From contig JBBDRN010000022.1 of NCBI GenBank assembly GCA_040905445.1, positions 1-35,695 of the forward strand: a stretch of 35,695 nt of DNA, written 5' to 3'. Below the pieces are notes generated by a model. It made no database searches. It was not told the origin of the DNA and saw only the letters and a program-made list of their open reading frames with translations. Origin of the DNA: SKPT01 sp040905445. GTDB taxonomy: Bacteria > Planctomycetota > Phycisphaerae > Phycisphaerales > Phycisphaeraceae. Positions 1-8,572 of the stretch are shown here, piece after piece; position 1 is the stretch's first letter; every line of letters starts with the position of its first letter. The translations under genes were made by a program, and so were the position numbers.

Positions 1-49
1 GCCGGTGCCACCATCAGGCGCGGGCGCCATGAAGCGCGACTGTAGTACT

Positions 50-71
50 AGGCTGCGTCCGAAAAGGGGTG
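50..71 (+). repeat. 22-nt sequence shared with 23582-23603
   Basis: This 22-nt stretch (core CGTCCGAAAAGG) matches 23582-23603 at 20 of 22 positions in the same orientation. Both copies lie outside coding regions. Nothing else recognisable was found in 1-164. It may be a remnant of a dispersed repeat, but two copies are too few to define a family. Confidence 0.3.
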
Positions 72-164
72 CGACGTTGTCGGACCGAGCCTGGTTAGCG
101 GTCGCCCTGCGAACGACGCGTCTTCCCATTGCATGCGCGGCCTGCGTATGGCGCGACAGCCACG

Positions 165-659
165 TCACTCTTCCTCCGGCGGCTCGAGCCCGAACGCGTC
201 CATCCACCGGCGCGTCGTCTCCGGGTCGAGCGGGCCCGGCATCGGCTTGCCCGGACCCCCCGCCTCACCCCCCGCTGCGCCGCCCCCGAGGTTCCCCGCC
301 AGCCGATGCAGAAACTCCTCGCTCGTCCACGCCCGCGCCCGGCGACGGCGGGCGGCGCGGCGGATCTCGTTGTCGGACGACACGACCGTCAGCCGCCGCG
401 GCGCCGTGTCGCGATCGATCAGCGCGATGATCAGGTCATCCGCCGACCGGCCCGGCCCGGCGTACACCAACTCCACCGCCTCATCCGCCGACCGCGTCAC
501 CGCCGCCGGCCCGGGCGTGCCATCGCAAACGACCTTCACCCGCTCTTCCCGCCACGGCCCGCGTGCCAGCAGCCGACACAACTCCGCAACGTCGAGGCCG
601 GCAAGCACCTCCGGCTTCGCGGCGTGCAGGACGTTGTAGCAGTCGATCAAAACGGGCAT
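165..659 (-). CDS. YacP-like NYN-domain RNase
   Basis: Encodes 164 aa resembling the YacP/Rae1 (DUF901) group of PIN-like NYN nucleases, which in Firmicutes cut mRNA on the ribosome. Seen: an N-terminal strand with D6 and N9 (LIDCYNVLHA), an acidic SADDLIIALID helix and a TVVSSDNEIRRAA segment with another Asp. These are the acidic residues expected to bind metal in this fold. The last ~35 residues are Gly/Pro-rich and look disordered. The start is ATG at 659, which matches the family N-terminus. It has no Shine-Dalgarno; a TAGAAT hexamer ends 6 nt before the ATG, so the mRNA may be leaderless. It stands alone, upstream of nothing obvious on its strand. Family assignment is fairly confident; the RNA target is unknown. 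Confidence 0.8.
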   Translation of the reverse strand: MPVLIDCYNVLHAAKPEVLAGLDVAELCRLLARGPWREERVKVVCDGTPGPAAVTRSADEAVELVYAGPGRSADDLIIALIDRDTAPRRLTVVSSDNEIRRAARRRRARAWTSEEFLHRLAGNLGGGAAGGEAGGPGKPMPGPLDPETTRRWMDAFGLEPPEEE

Positions 660-671
660 GCAGCCATTCTA
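660..671 (-). promoter_or_regulatory. -10 hexamer TAGAAT for leaderless yacP
   Basis: On the minus strand TAGAAT (671-666) is followed by GGCTGC and then the ATG of the YacP-like gene. It differs from TATAAT at one position. The spacing puts a sigma-70 transcription start at or next to the ATG. No clear -35 element is seen. Confidence 0.4.
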
Positions 672-730
672 GGTGGACGCCATGCTCCCGCTCTGTTGGC
701 GGTCACCTCGGGGCGACGCGGGCGACCATT

Positions 731-839
731 CGTAGCGGGTGGGGCGCCACTGACAAGCGGAGTCCGCGGAGCTTGTCCGTGCGAATTGCAGCCGACACGG
801 ACAAGGCCGATGACGGCCTTGTCCGTGTCACCCGCTACC
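731..839. repeat. Compound palindromic repeat, long version (two hairpins)
   Basis: This ~109-bp intergenic element is bounded by GTAGCGGGTG at the left and CACCCGCTAC at the right. Hairpin 1 has arms GACAAGC (752-758) and GCTTGTC (771-777). Hairpin 2 is a perfect 15-bp stem (794-808 with 815-829) around the loop GATGAC. The first ~65 bp reappear inverted at 19671-19745 with only a handful of substitutions. That copy lacks hairpin 2. No T-run follows, so it is not a standard intrinsic terminator. It lies between the methyltransferase and yacP on the minus strand. Confidence 0.8.
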
Positions 840-856
840 GTTGAATCAAACTCGCT

Positions 857-1963
857 TTAGCCTCCCGTCACGCCCGCCACCCCCCGCGCTTCTTTGCCAC
901 CGTTCGCGTCCCCCACCACCTCCCCCGCCTCGCCAAGCATCAGCTCCCACGTCTCGGGCAACAGGTAGCTGCCCATCTTCACGTCGAACGTGATCGTGCT
1001 ACCGACGTCGCATGCTCGCTCCGGCGTGCGGAAGCAGCGATTGCCCCAGTTGGACCCCTGCGAATGCAGCGGCGACGTGTCAAAGCGGATCTCGTCGTCG
1101 AAGATCACCTTGAAGTAGATGCACACCCCGTCCATTCTTCCCGGCCGATCGACCACCTTCACCTGCCGCCCGATCGCGATGCGGCCGTCGAACGTCGGGT
1201 CGTTCAGGTCGAACGCCAAGACGGGCTCCGGCTTGCAGAGCAGGTGGTCCACGGCGTTCGGCTCGATGTACCGAAAGCGGTGGCTGGCGGGCTTGTACCG
1301 CTCGATCAGCGCGCTGTCCCGGAGGCAGTTGAAATCCAGTTCGCCGTAGCGCATCTCCCAGATGTAAGGCACGCGGAAGGCGGGCTTGAACGCAAACGGC
1401 TCCATGTAAAGCTCGAAGCGGCCGGGAATGATCCGCCCACCCTCCTTGAGCACTCGCCGACGGAGGTCGAGCAGGTTCTGGATCATGTTCTCCTCGAACA
1501 GTTCGTCGCCGATCTGCTCGTGCACGATCACGTCCACCTTTTCCGCGGGCTCAAAGTGCCGGCTGTTGACCTTGACGAAGTCGATCGCGTAGTCGGTGTT
1601 GTGCCGGGCGATCGCTTCGGCGACCTCGATGAAGTCGGAGTGGTCGATGGCGTAGATCCGGGCCGGCCTGTTGCGGGCCGCGAACAGCGCGAGGATGCCA
1701 CTGCCGGTCCCAAGGTCGACCACCGTCTCGCCGGGCTTGACATACCGTGCGATCGCCCGTTCGTAGGCCCGCATGCGATCCTGGTCGGCGAGCATCTTCT
1801 CATGCTCGTACAGGTTCGTGAACTCGGACGTGCTCGACACGTCCATGAGGGCGTTGCGCAGCGTCGGATGCGAGACCAGCACCCGCTTCATCAGCGACAG
1901 CGACTTGCGCAGCGACCGGTCCACGATCGACCGGACCCGCCTCGGCGATGGTTGGCTGACCAT
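857..1963 (-). CDS. PRMT-like SAM-dependent methyltransferase
   Basis: Encodes 368 aa. Residues 80-92 hold a clear class I SAM-binding motif (VVDLGTGSG), followed by an acidic strand end (IYAIDHSDF). The segment VHEQIGDELFEEN resembles the double-E loop of protein arginine methyltransferases, and the C-terminal half is long and beta-rich as in that family. The substrate could be an arginine in a protein or a small molecule; the sequence does not decide. The open frame extends to 2047, but ATG 1963 is preferred because AAAGGGG lies about 12 nt upstream and the extension has no family resemblance. It is flanked by palindromic repeats on both sides and has no obvious operon partner. Confidence 0.75.
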   Translation of the reverse strand: MVSQPSPRRVRSIVDRSLRKSLSLMKRVLVSHPTLRNALMDVSSTSEFTNLYEHEKMLADQDRMRAYERAIARYVKPGETVVDLGTGSGILALFAARNRPARIYAIDHSDFIEVAEAIARHNTDYAIDFVKVNSRHFEPAEKVDVIVHEQIGDELFEENMIQNLLDLRRRVLKEGGRIIPGRFELYMEPFAFKPAFRVPYIWEMRYGELDFNCLRDSALIERYKPASHRFRYIEPNAVDHLLCKPEPVLAFDLNDPTFDGRIAIGRQVKVVDRPGRMDGVCIYFKVIFDDEIRFDTSPLHSQGSNWGNRCFRTPERACDVGSTITFDVKMGSYLLPETWELMLGEAGEVVGDANGGKEARGVAGVTGG

Positions 1964-2147
1964 GACGGCAGAACCCCTTTTGCAAAATCGCCCCCGGGGC
2001 GATGCCGACGTAAGCCTCGGCAACGCTCCGGTGCTCGCCCAGCCCACAACACACCGCGTGGCGGACGTTATGCGCCCCGGGCAGGAACATCAACCAAACC
2101 GGGCAGGGGAACGTCGACGAACAGCAGGGGACGTTGAAATACGTCGG

Positions 2148-2220
2148 GTGCCACTGGCGGCTTGTCCGCCAGTGGGCGCACCGTGCGCCCCGGCACTGGT
2201 GGGCGAGCCACCAGTGGCAC
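2148..2220. repeat. Triple-hairpin palindromic repeat
   Basis: This 73-bp element has terminal inverted repeats GTGCCACTGG (2148-2157) and CCAGTGGCAC (2211-2220). Inside are three hairpins: CCACTGGCGG/CCGCCAGTGG (2151-2175, loop CTTGT), GGGCGCA/TGCGCCC (2174-2190, loop CCG) and CACTGGTGG/CCACCAGTG (2194-2216, loop GCGAG). The first and third cores are each exactly 23 nt and are related when the third is read on the minus strand. A further relative lies at 21687-21709. The element sits between lemA and the methyltransferase. Confidence 0.85.
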
Positions 2221-2287
2221 GCCTTTCGGACGATCCCTGAAGATCCGGTGCCCCCCGCCACACCCCGCCCGCCTGCCCCCCTGCTGC

Positions 2288-2857
2288 TCAGAAGCTGACC
2301 TGCGGCGTCTCGCGCTGCGTCGGATCCTCGATCTCGAAAAACTCGCGCTGCGCGAAGTTGAACATCGACGCGATGATGTTGGTCGGTACGGACTGGCAGG
2401 CGGCGTTGTACTGCCGCACGGTCGTGTTGTATTGCTGCCGCGCGAAGCCGATGCGGTTCTCCGTGCTCGTCAGCTCCTCCTGGAGCTGCATGAAGTTCTG
2501 GTTGGCCTTGAGATCAGGGTAGCTCTCGGCCAGGGCGAAGAGCTGGCGCAGGGCGCCGGTGAGCATGTTCTCCGCGGCCGCCTGGTCCTGCACCGCCGAC
2601 GCATCGACCGCCTGCTGCCGGGCCTGGATCACCGCCTCGAGCGTCTCGCGCTCGTGGGCGGCATAGCCCTTGACCGTCTCGACGAGGTTGGGGATCAGGT
2701 CGTGCCGCCGCTTGAGCTGCACGTCGATCTGCGACCAGCCTTCGTCGACCTGCAGGCGCTTGCGCACCAGCCCGTTGTACGCCGCCACCGCGTAAAGCAC
2801 GATCAGGACAGCCGGCACGACGACGATCAGCAGCAGCACGAGCGTTTGCGTGTTCAT
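2288..2857 (-). CDS. lemA: LemA family membrane protein
   Basis: Encodes 189 aa with one N-terminal membrane segment (about residues 5-25), then the conserved LemA core. Landmarks are NGLVRKRLQVDEGWSQIDV, LKRRHDLIPNLVETVKGY and, near the end, RQYNAACQSVPTNIIA. The usual family length is about 185 aa, so the gene is complete. LemA proteins are anchored with a short outer tail and a helical cytoplasmic domain; their molecular role is not settled. The ATG at 2857 was chosen because the conserved N-terminus begins there. No Shine-Dalgarno is visible, and a run of ten G on the plus strand (poly-C on the coding strand) lies 12 nt upstream. It is transcribed divergently from acs. The usual partner gene (a TPM-domain protein) is not adjacent. 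Confidence 0.93.
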   Translation of the reverse strand: MNTQTLVLLLIVVVPAVLIVLYAVAAYNGLVRKRLQVDEGWSQIDVQLKRRHDLIPNLVETVKGYAAHERETLEAVIQARQQAVDASAVQDQAAAENMLTGALRQLFALAESYPDLKANQNFMQLQEELTSTENRIGFARQQYNTTVRQYNAACQSVPTNIIASMFNFAQREFFEIEDPTQRETPQVSF

Positions 2858-2970
2858 GGGATGCGTCCAGGGGGGGGGGATGGGGGCGGCGGCAGCACGG
2901 ACGGAGCATGGACTATCGCCGCGCCAACGGCGGGGGTCAAGGCTCCGGGGCGAAGCCGCGCCCGCGGCTG

Positions 2971-3063
2971 TAGGGTCCGCTGTGCGGACCCCCCTTGCCA
3001 CCGTTACACCATCCCCGTGTGTGCCGGCGGAGCCCCAGAGCAAGGTCCGCACAGCGGACCCTA
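2971..3063. repeat. Perfect 20-bp inverted repeat pair around GGTCCGC palindromes
   Basis: The 20 nt at 2971-2990 recur as an exact reverse complement at 3044-3063, 53 bp apart. Each arm is itself a hairpin, GGTCCGC and GCGGACC around a 3-nt loop (TGT or ACA). The element lies in the 367-bp divergent region between lemA and acs, upstream of the proposed acs promoter. Confidence 0.8.
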
Positions 3064-3105
3064 TGCCCCGTCGCATCCGCGATCGCCGCGGGTTGGAGGA
3101 CCCGC

Positions 3106-3134
3106 TTGTCCAGCCCCTGGCGCACAAGTAAGCT
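3106..3134 (+). promoter_or_regulatory. Possible acs promoter
   Basis: TTGTCC (3106-3111) and TAAGCT (3129-3134) are separated by 17 bp, a typical sigma-70 spacing. This would give an mRNA leader of about 85 nt before the acs ATG. The -10 is a weak match, so this is a suggestion only. Confidence 0.35.
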
Positions 3135-3224
3135 GGAAGGCACGCGCCCACACCGCCCGGCCGCGGCTTCGAGCCGCCCGGACGCGGGTCGCCAAGCGAA
3201 TCTCGCACCACGAAGGAGCCTGTC

Positions 3225-5219
<1,995 letters not shown>

Positions 5220-5253
5220 TCTCGCCCCGTTAGCGATCGCCCTCGGGCGACGC

Positions 5254-5353
5254 NNNNNNNNNNNNNNNNNNNNNNNNNNNNNNNNNNNNNNNNNNNNNNN
5301 NNNNNNNNNNNNNNNNNNNNNNNNNNNNNNNNNNNNNNNNNNNNNNNNNNNNN
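5254..5353. other. Scaffold gap of 100 N
   Basis: Exactly 100 N between acs and the sulfatase gene. A round number of N usually marks a join of unknown length, so acs and the sulfatase need not be close neighbours. Confidence 0.98.
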
Positions 5354-5387
5354 ACGCCGCGCAAAAGCATTCAGGCGGATCACCGCG

Positions 5388-5415
5388 GCCCCCGCCCCCA
5401 CGGACGGGGGCTTTT
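5388..5415 (+). terminator. Intrinsic terminator
   Basis: GCCCCCG (5388-5394) pairs with CGGGGGC (5405-5411), followed by TTTT (5412-5415). It would end transcription entering from the left, from acs or from a gene lost in the gap, just before the sulfatase promoter. Confidence 0.55.
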
Positions 5416-5430
5416 CGTTGCGCCGCGCTC

Positions 5431-5445
5431 TATACTCGCCCCACC
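5431..5445 (+). promoter_or_regulatory. -10 hexamer TATACT close to sulfatase ATG
   Basis: TATACT (5431-5436) lies 9 nt before the ATG at 5446. There is no Shine-Dalgarno in between (CGCCCCACC). The expected transcription start is within a few nucleotides of the ATG, so a leaderless or nearly leaderless mRNA is likely. Confidence 0.4.
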
Positions 5446-6873
5446 ATGCTCACCGACGACTGCCCCAACATCCTGCTCATCATGACCGACCAGCAGCGCG
5501 GCGACGCACTCGGTGCCGATGGTCACCCCGTCCTGCAGACGCCCAACCTCGACGGCCTCGCGAACGCCGGCTCACGCTTCGCCCGCGCGTACTCGACTTG
5601 CCCGTCGTGCGTGCCCGCCCGCCGCGCCCTGCTCTGCGGCCAGCACCCGGCCACCAACGGCATGGTCGGCATGCGCACCGGCGTCGACTGGCACCCGGAC
5701 CACACCCTCCCCGGCGAGCTGACCAGAGCCGGCTACCAGACCCACCTCGTCGGCCGACACATGCACCAGCACCCGATGCGCAAGCGCTTCGGCTACGAGT
5801 CGGTGAACCTCGGCTCCACCCACCTTTACGGCGACGACTACGCTCATTACATCGAACGCCAGACGCCCGAGCTCGACGGGTTCCGCAGCCACGGCCTGAG
5901 CTTCAACGGCTGGACCGCGCGTCCCTGGTCCCGGCCCGAGCACGAGCACCCCGTCAACTGGACCGTCAACGAGGCGCTGCGTTTCCTCGCCATGCGCGAC
6001 CCGACGTGCCCCTTTTTTCTCACCGTCTCGTTCTACGCGCCGCACCCGCCGCTGTGCCCGCCGCCCTTTTTCATGGAGCGCTACCTGCGCCAGGACATGC
6101 CCGAGCCGACGATCGGCGACTGGTGCGCCGCGCCCAACCACCCGGCCGCTGACGTCGACGCCGCCCGCGACGTCGTGCTGACGGGCGAGCGGCTGCGCAC
6201 GGCGCAGGCGGGGTACTTCGGCTCGATCGATCACGTCGACAACCAGATCTACCGCCTGCTGTCGGTACGCGGCGAGGCGGGGTATGACGTGCGAAACACG
6301 GTGGTGATCTTTATCTCGGATCACGGCGAGATGCTTGGGGATCATTACATGTTCCGCAAGTGTGAGCCATATGAGGGCTCGGCGCGCGTGCCGATGATCA
6401 TCGCGGGCGGCGCGGACACGGGGCTCAAGGGCGGGCAGGTGCTCGACGGGCCGGTGTGCCTGGAGGATGTGATGCCGACGTGCCTGGAACTGGCAGGTGT
6501 GGAGATACCCGAGGGTGTGGATGGCAAGAGCCTGGTGGGGGCACTGCGCGGCGAGGGCGGTCGCGTGCGCGAGGTGCTGCATGGCGAACATGCGACGCAG
6601 TACAGCCGCGAGCAGGCGAACCACTACCTGACCGACGGGCGGTGGAAGTACATCTGGCGACCGCTGACGGGTGAGGAGCAGCTCTTTGACCTGGAGGCCG
6701 ACCCGCACGAGTCCGTGGATCTCGCGGCCGGGGCGGAGGCGGAGGCGCGGGTGCAGCCGTGGCGCGAGCGGTTGGTGGAGCGGCTGCGCGATCGGCCGGA
6801 GGGGTTTGTCGAGGGTGGACGGCTGCGCGTTGTGGAGGAGTGCCCGAAGGTGCTGCCGCATGGGCGCGGGTGA
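5446..6873 (+). CDS. Sulfatase with intact formylglycine motif
   Basis: Encodes 475 aa of the type I sulfatase family (alkaline phosphatase superfamily). The N-terminal metal strand is NILLIMTDQQRGD. The nucleophile motif C-V-P-A-R has C55, the residue expected to be converted to formylglycine, followed by the ALLCG turn. The second metal strand is FISDHGEMLGDH, and the C-terminal subdomain (DGRWKYIWRP..LFDLEADPHESVDL) is complete. It should release sulfate from a sulfated sugar or similar ester. No signal peptide is seen: the protein starts almost directly at the metal strand, so it may be cytoplasmic, or a longer N-terminus may be missed. The upstream open frame runs through the N gap and has no family resemblance, so ATG 5446 was chosen. 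A maturation enzyme is not in the window. Confidence 0.93.
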   Translation: MLTDDCPNILLIMTDQQRGDALGADGHPVLQTPNLDGLANAGSRFARAYSTCPSCVPARRALLCGQHPATNGMVGMRTGVDWHPDHTLPGELTRAGYQTHLVGRHMHQHPMRKRFGYESVNLGSTHLYGDDYAHYIERQTPELDGFRSHGLSFNGWTARPWSRPEHEHPVNWTVNEALRFLAMRDPTCPFFLTVSFYAPHPPLCPPPFFMERYLRQDMPEPTIGDWCAAPNHPAADVDAARDVVLTGERLRTAQAGYFGSIDHVDNQIYRLLSVRGEAGYDVRNTVVIFISDHGEMLGDHYMFRKCEPYEGSARVPMIIAGGADTGLKGGQVLDGPVCLEDVMPTCLELAGVEIPEGVDGKSLVGALRGEGGRVREVLHGEHATQYSREQANHYLTDGRWKYIWRPLTGEEQLFDLEADPHESVDLAAGAEAEARVQPWRERLVERLRDRPEGFVEGGRLRVVEECPKVLPHGRG

Positions 6874-7397
6874 GGGGGCGGGGGGCGGGGGAGAGGGGGC
6901 AGACTGCAGGGGGCAGTTGGGAGGGGAAGGGACGGAGGCGCGGAGGGGGAAGGCGGAGGCGGGGGTCGCGGGGTCTGGCGGGGTACAGGGGTGGCGGGGT
7001 GGGGGCGCCCCCCCCCCCGCCCCCGCCCCCGGGGGGGGGGCGGGGGGGGGGGGGGGGTTGGCGTTCGTGGCCTTCGCTCGCGGACTCGCTCAGACCACGG
7101 GCGCCTGGCGCGGGGCCCAAGTTCATCTGAGGGAAAGAGGGGAAGACGGGGCGGCTTGGGCAACCTTCACCGGCTTCAGTTGGCGTGCTGAACTCCCCTC
7201 TGTTTTGATCAGCTCTTGTTTGGCGTATTTGTCATTTTTTAAGGCCCGTCATCATTTTTCTAGGCGCCGAAGCCGTGGCGCAGTAGCCTGAGAGCAGGTT
7301 ATCACACGAACGTGGCCGCGTGGCCCGTTAATGGCACTTTGTTACGGCGTCAGCAGCGCTCCCTTGGAGAGCGGAGTTGGCGTGGGAGGGCGAACAC
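6874..7397. other. G-rich intergenic tract with C-run/G-run fold-back
   Basis: No gene was recognised in these 524 bp. From 6874 to about 7060 the plus strand is extremely G-rich. At 7008-7030 it turns into C-runs broken by single G, followed at once by a 10-G run, one C and a 16-G run (to 7057). Such a fold-back is prone to sequencing or assembly error. From about 7195 to 7262 the DNA is unusually AT-rich for this window and probably holds the promoter of the next gene. No clear -35/-10 pair was chosen. Confidence 0.6.
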
Positions 7398-8339
7398 ATG
7401 CTGCGAATCTGGATTGTTGCGGCCGTCATGCTGCTGGAGGGATCGGCGGCTTGGGGAACACCGATGTGGGACGGTCGAGCCGCGAGTGTTTACGCGACGG
7501 CGCCGAACCCGTCCGAGCTCGAGTTTGATGAGGACGGGACGCTGTACGCCGGCCATAGCTCGCCGACATTCGACGCGGCGAGGCTGTATCGCATCCCGGC
7601 GGGCGGCGGAGCGGCTCAGGCGTGGGGAAGCCTGGAGTCGCAGGACCCGGACGGGATCGACGTGTACGGCTCGTACGTTTACAACTCGAGCGAAGGGACG
7701 GTGTGGCGGACCAACACGGCCACATCCACGACGAGCGCCTGGGGCAGCGTTTCAGGAAGCCCGAACCAGACCACGCTTGTAATCGACGAGTTGGGCGATT
7801 ACTTCACGGCTGGGACCGCTGTGGTGGGCAATGCTCGCCACACGAGTGACATCCACGTCATCCAGGCAGGGGCAGCGAACGCGAGCACTCTGGTTTCGTC
7901 GGACGATCTGTTCGTCGTACGGGCGCTGCAATTCGTGCAGGGAACGTTGTACGCCTTGGAGGCGGGCCTTGAGTCGTTGGAAGCAACCAAGGGTGTGTGG
8001 GCGATCGATGCGAACGGCGACCTGACGAACGTGCCGGATGGGGGTTACGCATGGGCGGCACCCGAGGCCATGGTGTACGAGCCGGCAACGGATTCGTTTC
8101 TGATCGGCGACGGCACCGAGTTGTTGCGACTCCCGCAGGCGGGGGGCACAGTGCAAGTGGTGGGCGGCGGGTTCGGAGCGATCACCGGAATGACCTTCGA
8201 TAGCCGCGGCCGCCTCTACATATCGGACGCGATGGAGGGTGTGGTCTGGACGATCGTGCCGGAGCCGACGAGCGCCCTGCTGCTGGGGCTGGGCGGGGTG
8301 CTGGCCCTGCGGCGCCGTCGCGCATCGAAGGCAGCGTAA
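7398..8339 (+). CDS. PEP-CTERM sorted protein with propeller-like repeats
   Basis: Encodes 313 aa. Residues 1-19 are a signal peptide (MLRIWIVAAVMLLEGSAAWG). The middle has repeated short strands of the form DEDGTLYAGHSS, YRIPAGGG, YEPATDSFLIGDG and FDSRGRLYISD, typical of SMP-30/NHL-like beta-propellers. The C-terminus is a PEP-CTERM tail: VPEPTSALLLG, a short hydrophobic helix, then RRRR. Such tails are cut and anchored by an exosortase at the cell surface; no exosortase gene is in this window. ATG 7398 is chosen over the in-frame 7377 because GGGAGGG (7384-7390) sits 7 nt upstream and the signal peptide starts there. Ligand and exact function are not recognisable. It is flanked by the G-rich tract and by a hairpin repeat. 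Confidence 0.85.
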   Translation: MLRIWIVAAVMLLEGSAAWGTPMWDGRAASVYATAPNPSELEFDEDGTLYAGHSSPTFDAARLYRIPAGGGAAQAWGSLESQDPDGIDVYGSYVYNSSEGTVWRTNTATSTTSAWGSVSGSPNQTTLVIDELGDYFTAGTAVVGNARHTSDIHVIQAGAANASTLVSSDDLFVVRALQFVQGTLYALEAGLESLEATKGVWAIDANGDLTNVPDGGYAWAAPEAMVYEPATDSFLIGDGTELLRLPQAGGTVQVVGGGFGAITGMTFDSRGRLYISDAMEGVVWTIVPEPTSALLLGLGGVLALRRRRASKAA

Positions 8340-8500
8340 GCGTGGGCACACTGAAGGGTTGCGGTGCGCACCCCTCACGCCCGACCGACCTCGTGCACCG
8401 GCATGCACCGGCCCAGCAGAACCACTTTCGGTTGCACCAGTCACGAGCTCAGGCGCCCCATCGAGATTGAGAACGGCGGTTGGTGAAATGGGAGCGGGGG

Positions 8501-8523
8501 GCCCACGGATGGAATCCGTGGGC
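8501..8523. repeat. Perfect 10-bp hairpin after PEP-CTERM gene
   Basis: GCCCACGGAT (8501-8510) and ATCCGTGGGC (8514-8523) form a perfect stem with loop GGA. The element is 23 nt long, like the covarying palindromes elsewhere in the window. TTCGGGG follows rather than a T-run, so a terminator role is doubtful. Confidence 0.65.
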
Positions 8524-8530
8524 TTCGGGG

Positions 8531-8561
8531 NNNNNNNNNNGGGGGGGGGGGGGGGGGGGGG
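8531..8561. other. 10-N gap followed by 21-G run
   Basis: Ten N (8531-8540) are followed by 21 consecutive G (8541-8561), ending 11 nt before the fumC stop codon. This looks like a poorly resolved homopolymer rather than trustworthy sequence. The lengths here should not be relied on. Confidence 0.9.
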
Positions 8562-8572
8562 CGCCTGCCCCC

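Noticed and set aside
794..829. 15-bp stem as an intrinsic terminator of the methyltransferase gene
   Set aside because: No T-run follows on either strand and the stem is part of a repeat found elsewhere in a different context.
5254..5445. Extension of the sulfatase open frame upstream through the N gap to 4777
   Set aside because: The frame passes through unknown bases and is a shifted reading of acs; the sulfatase fold begins right after ATG 5446.
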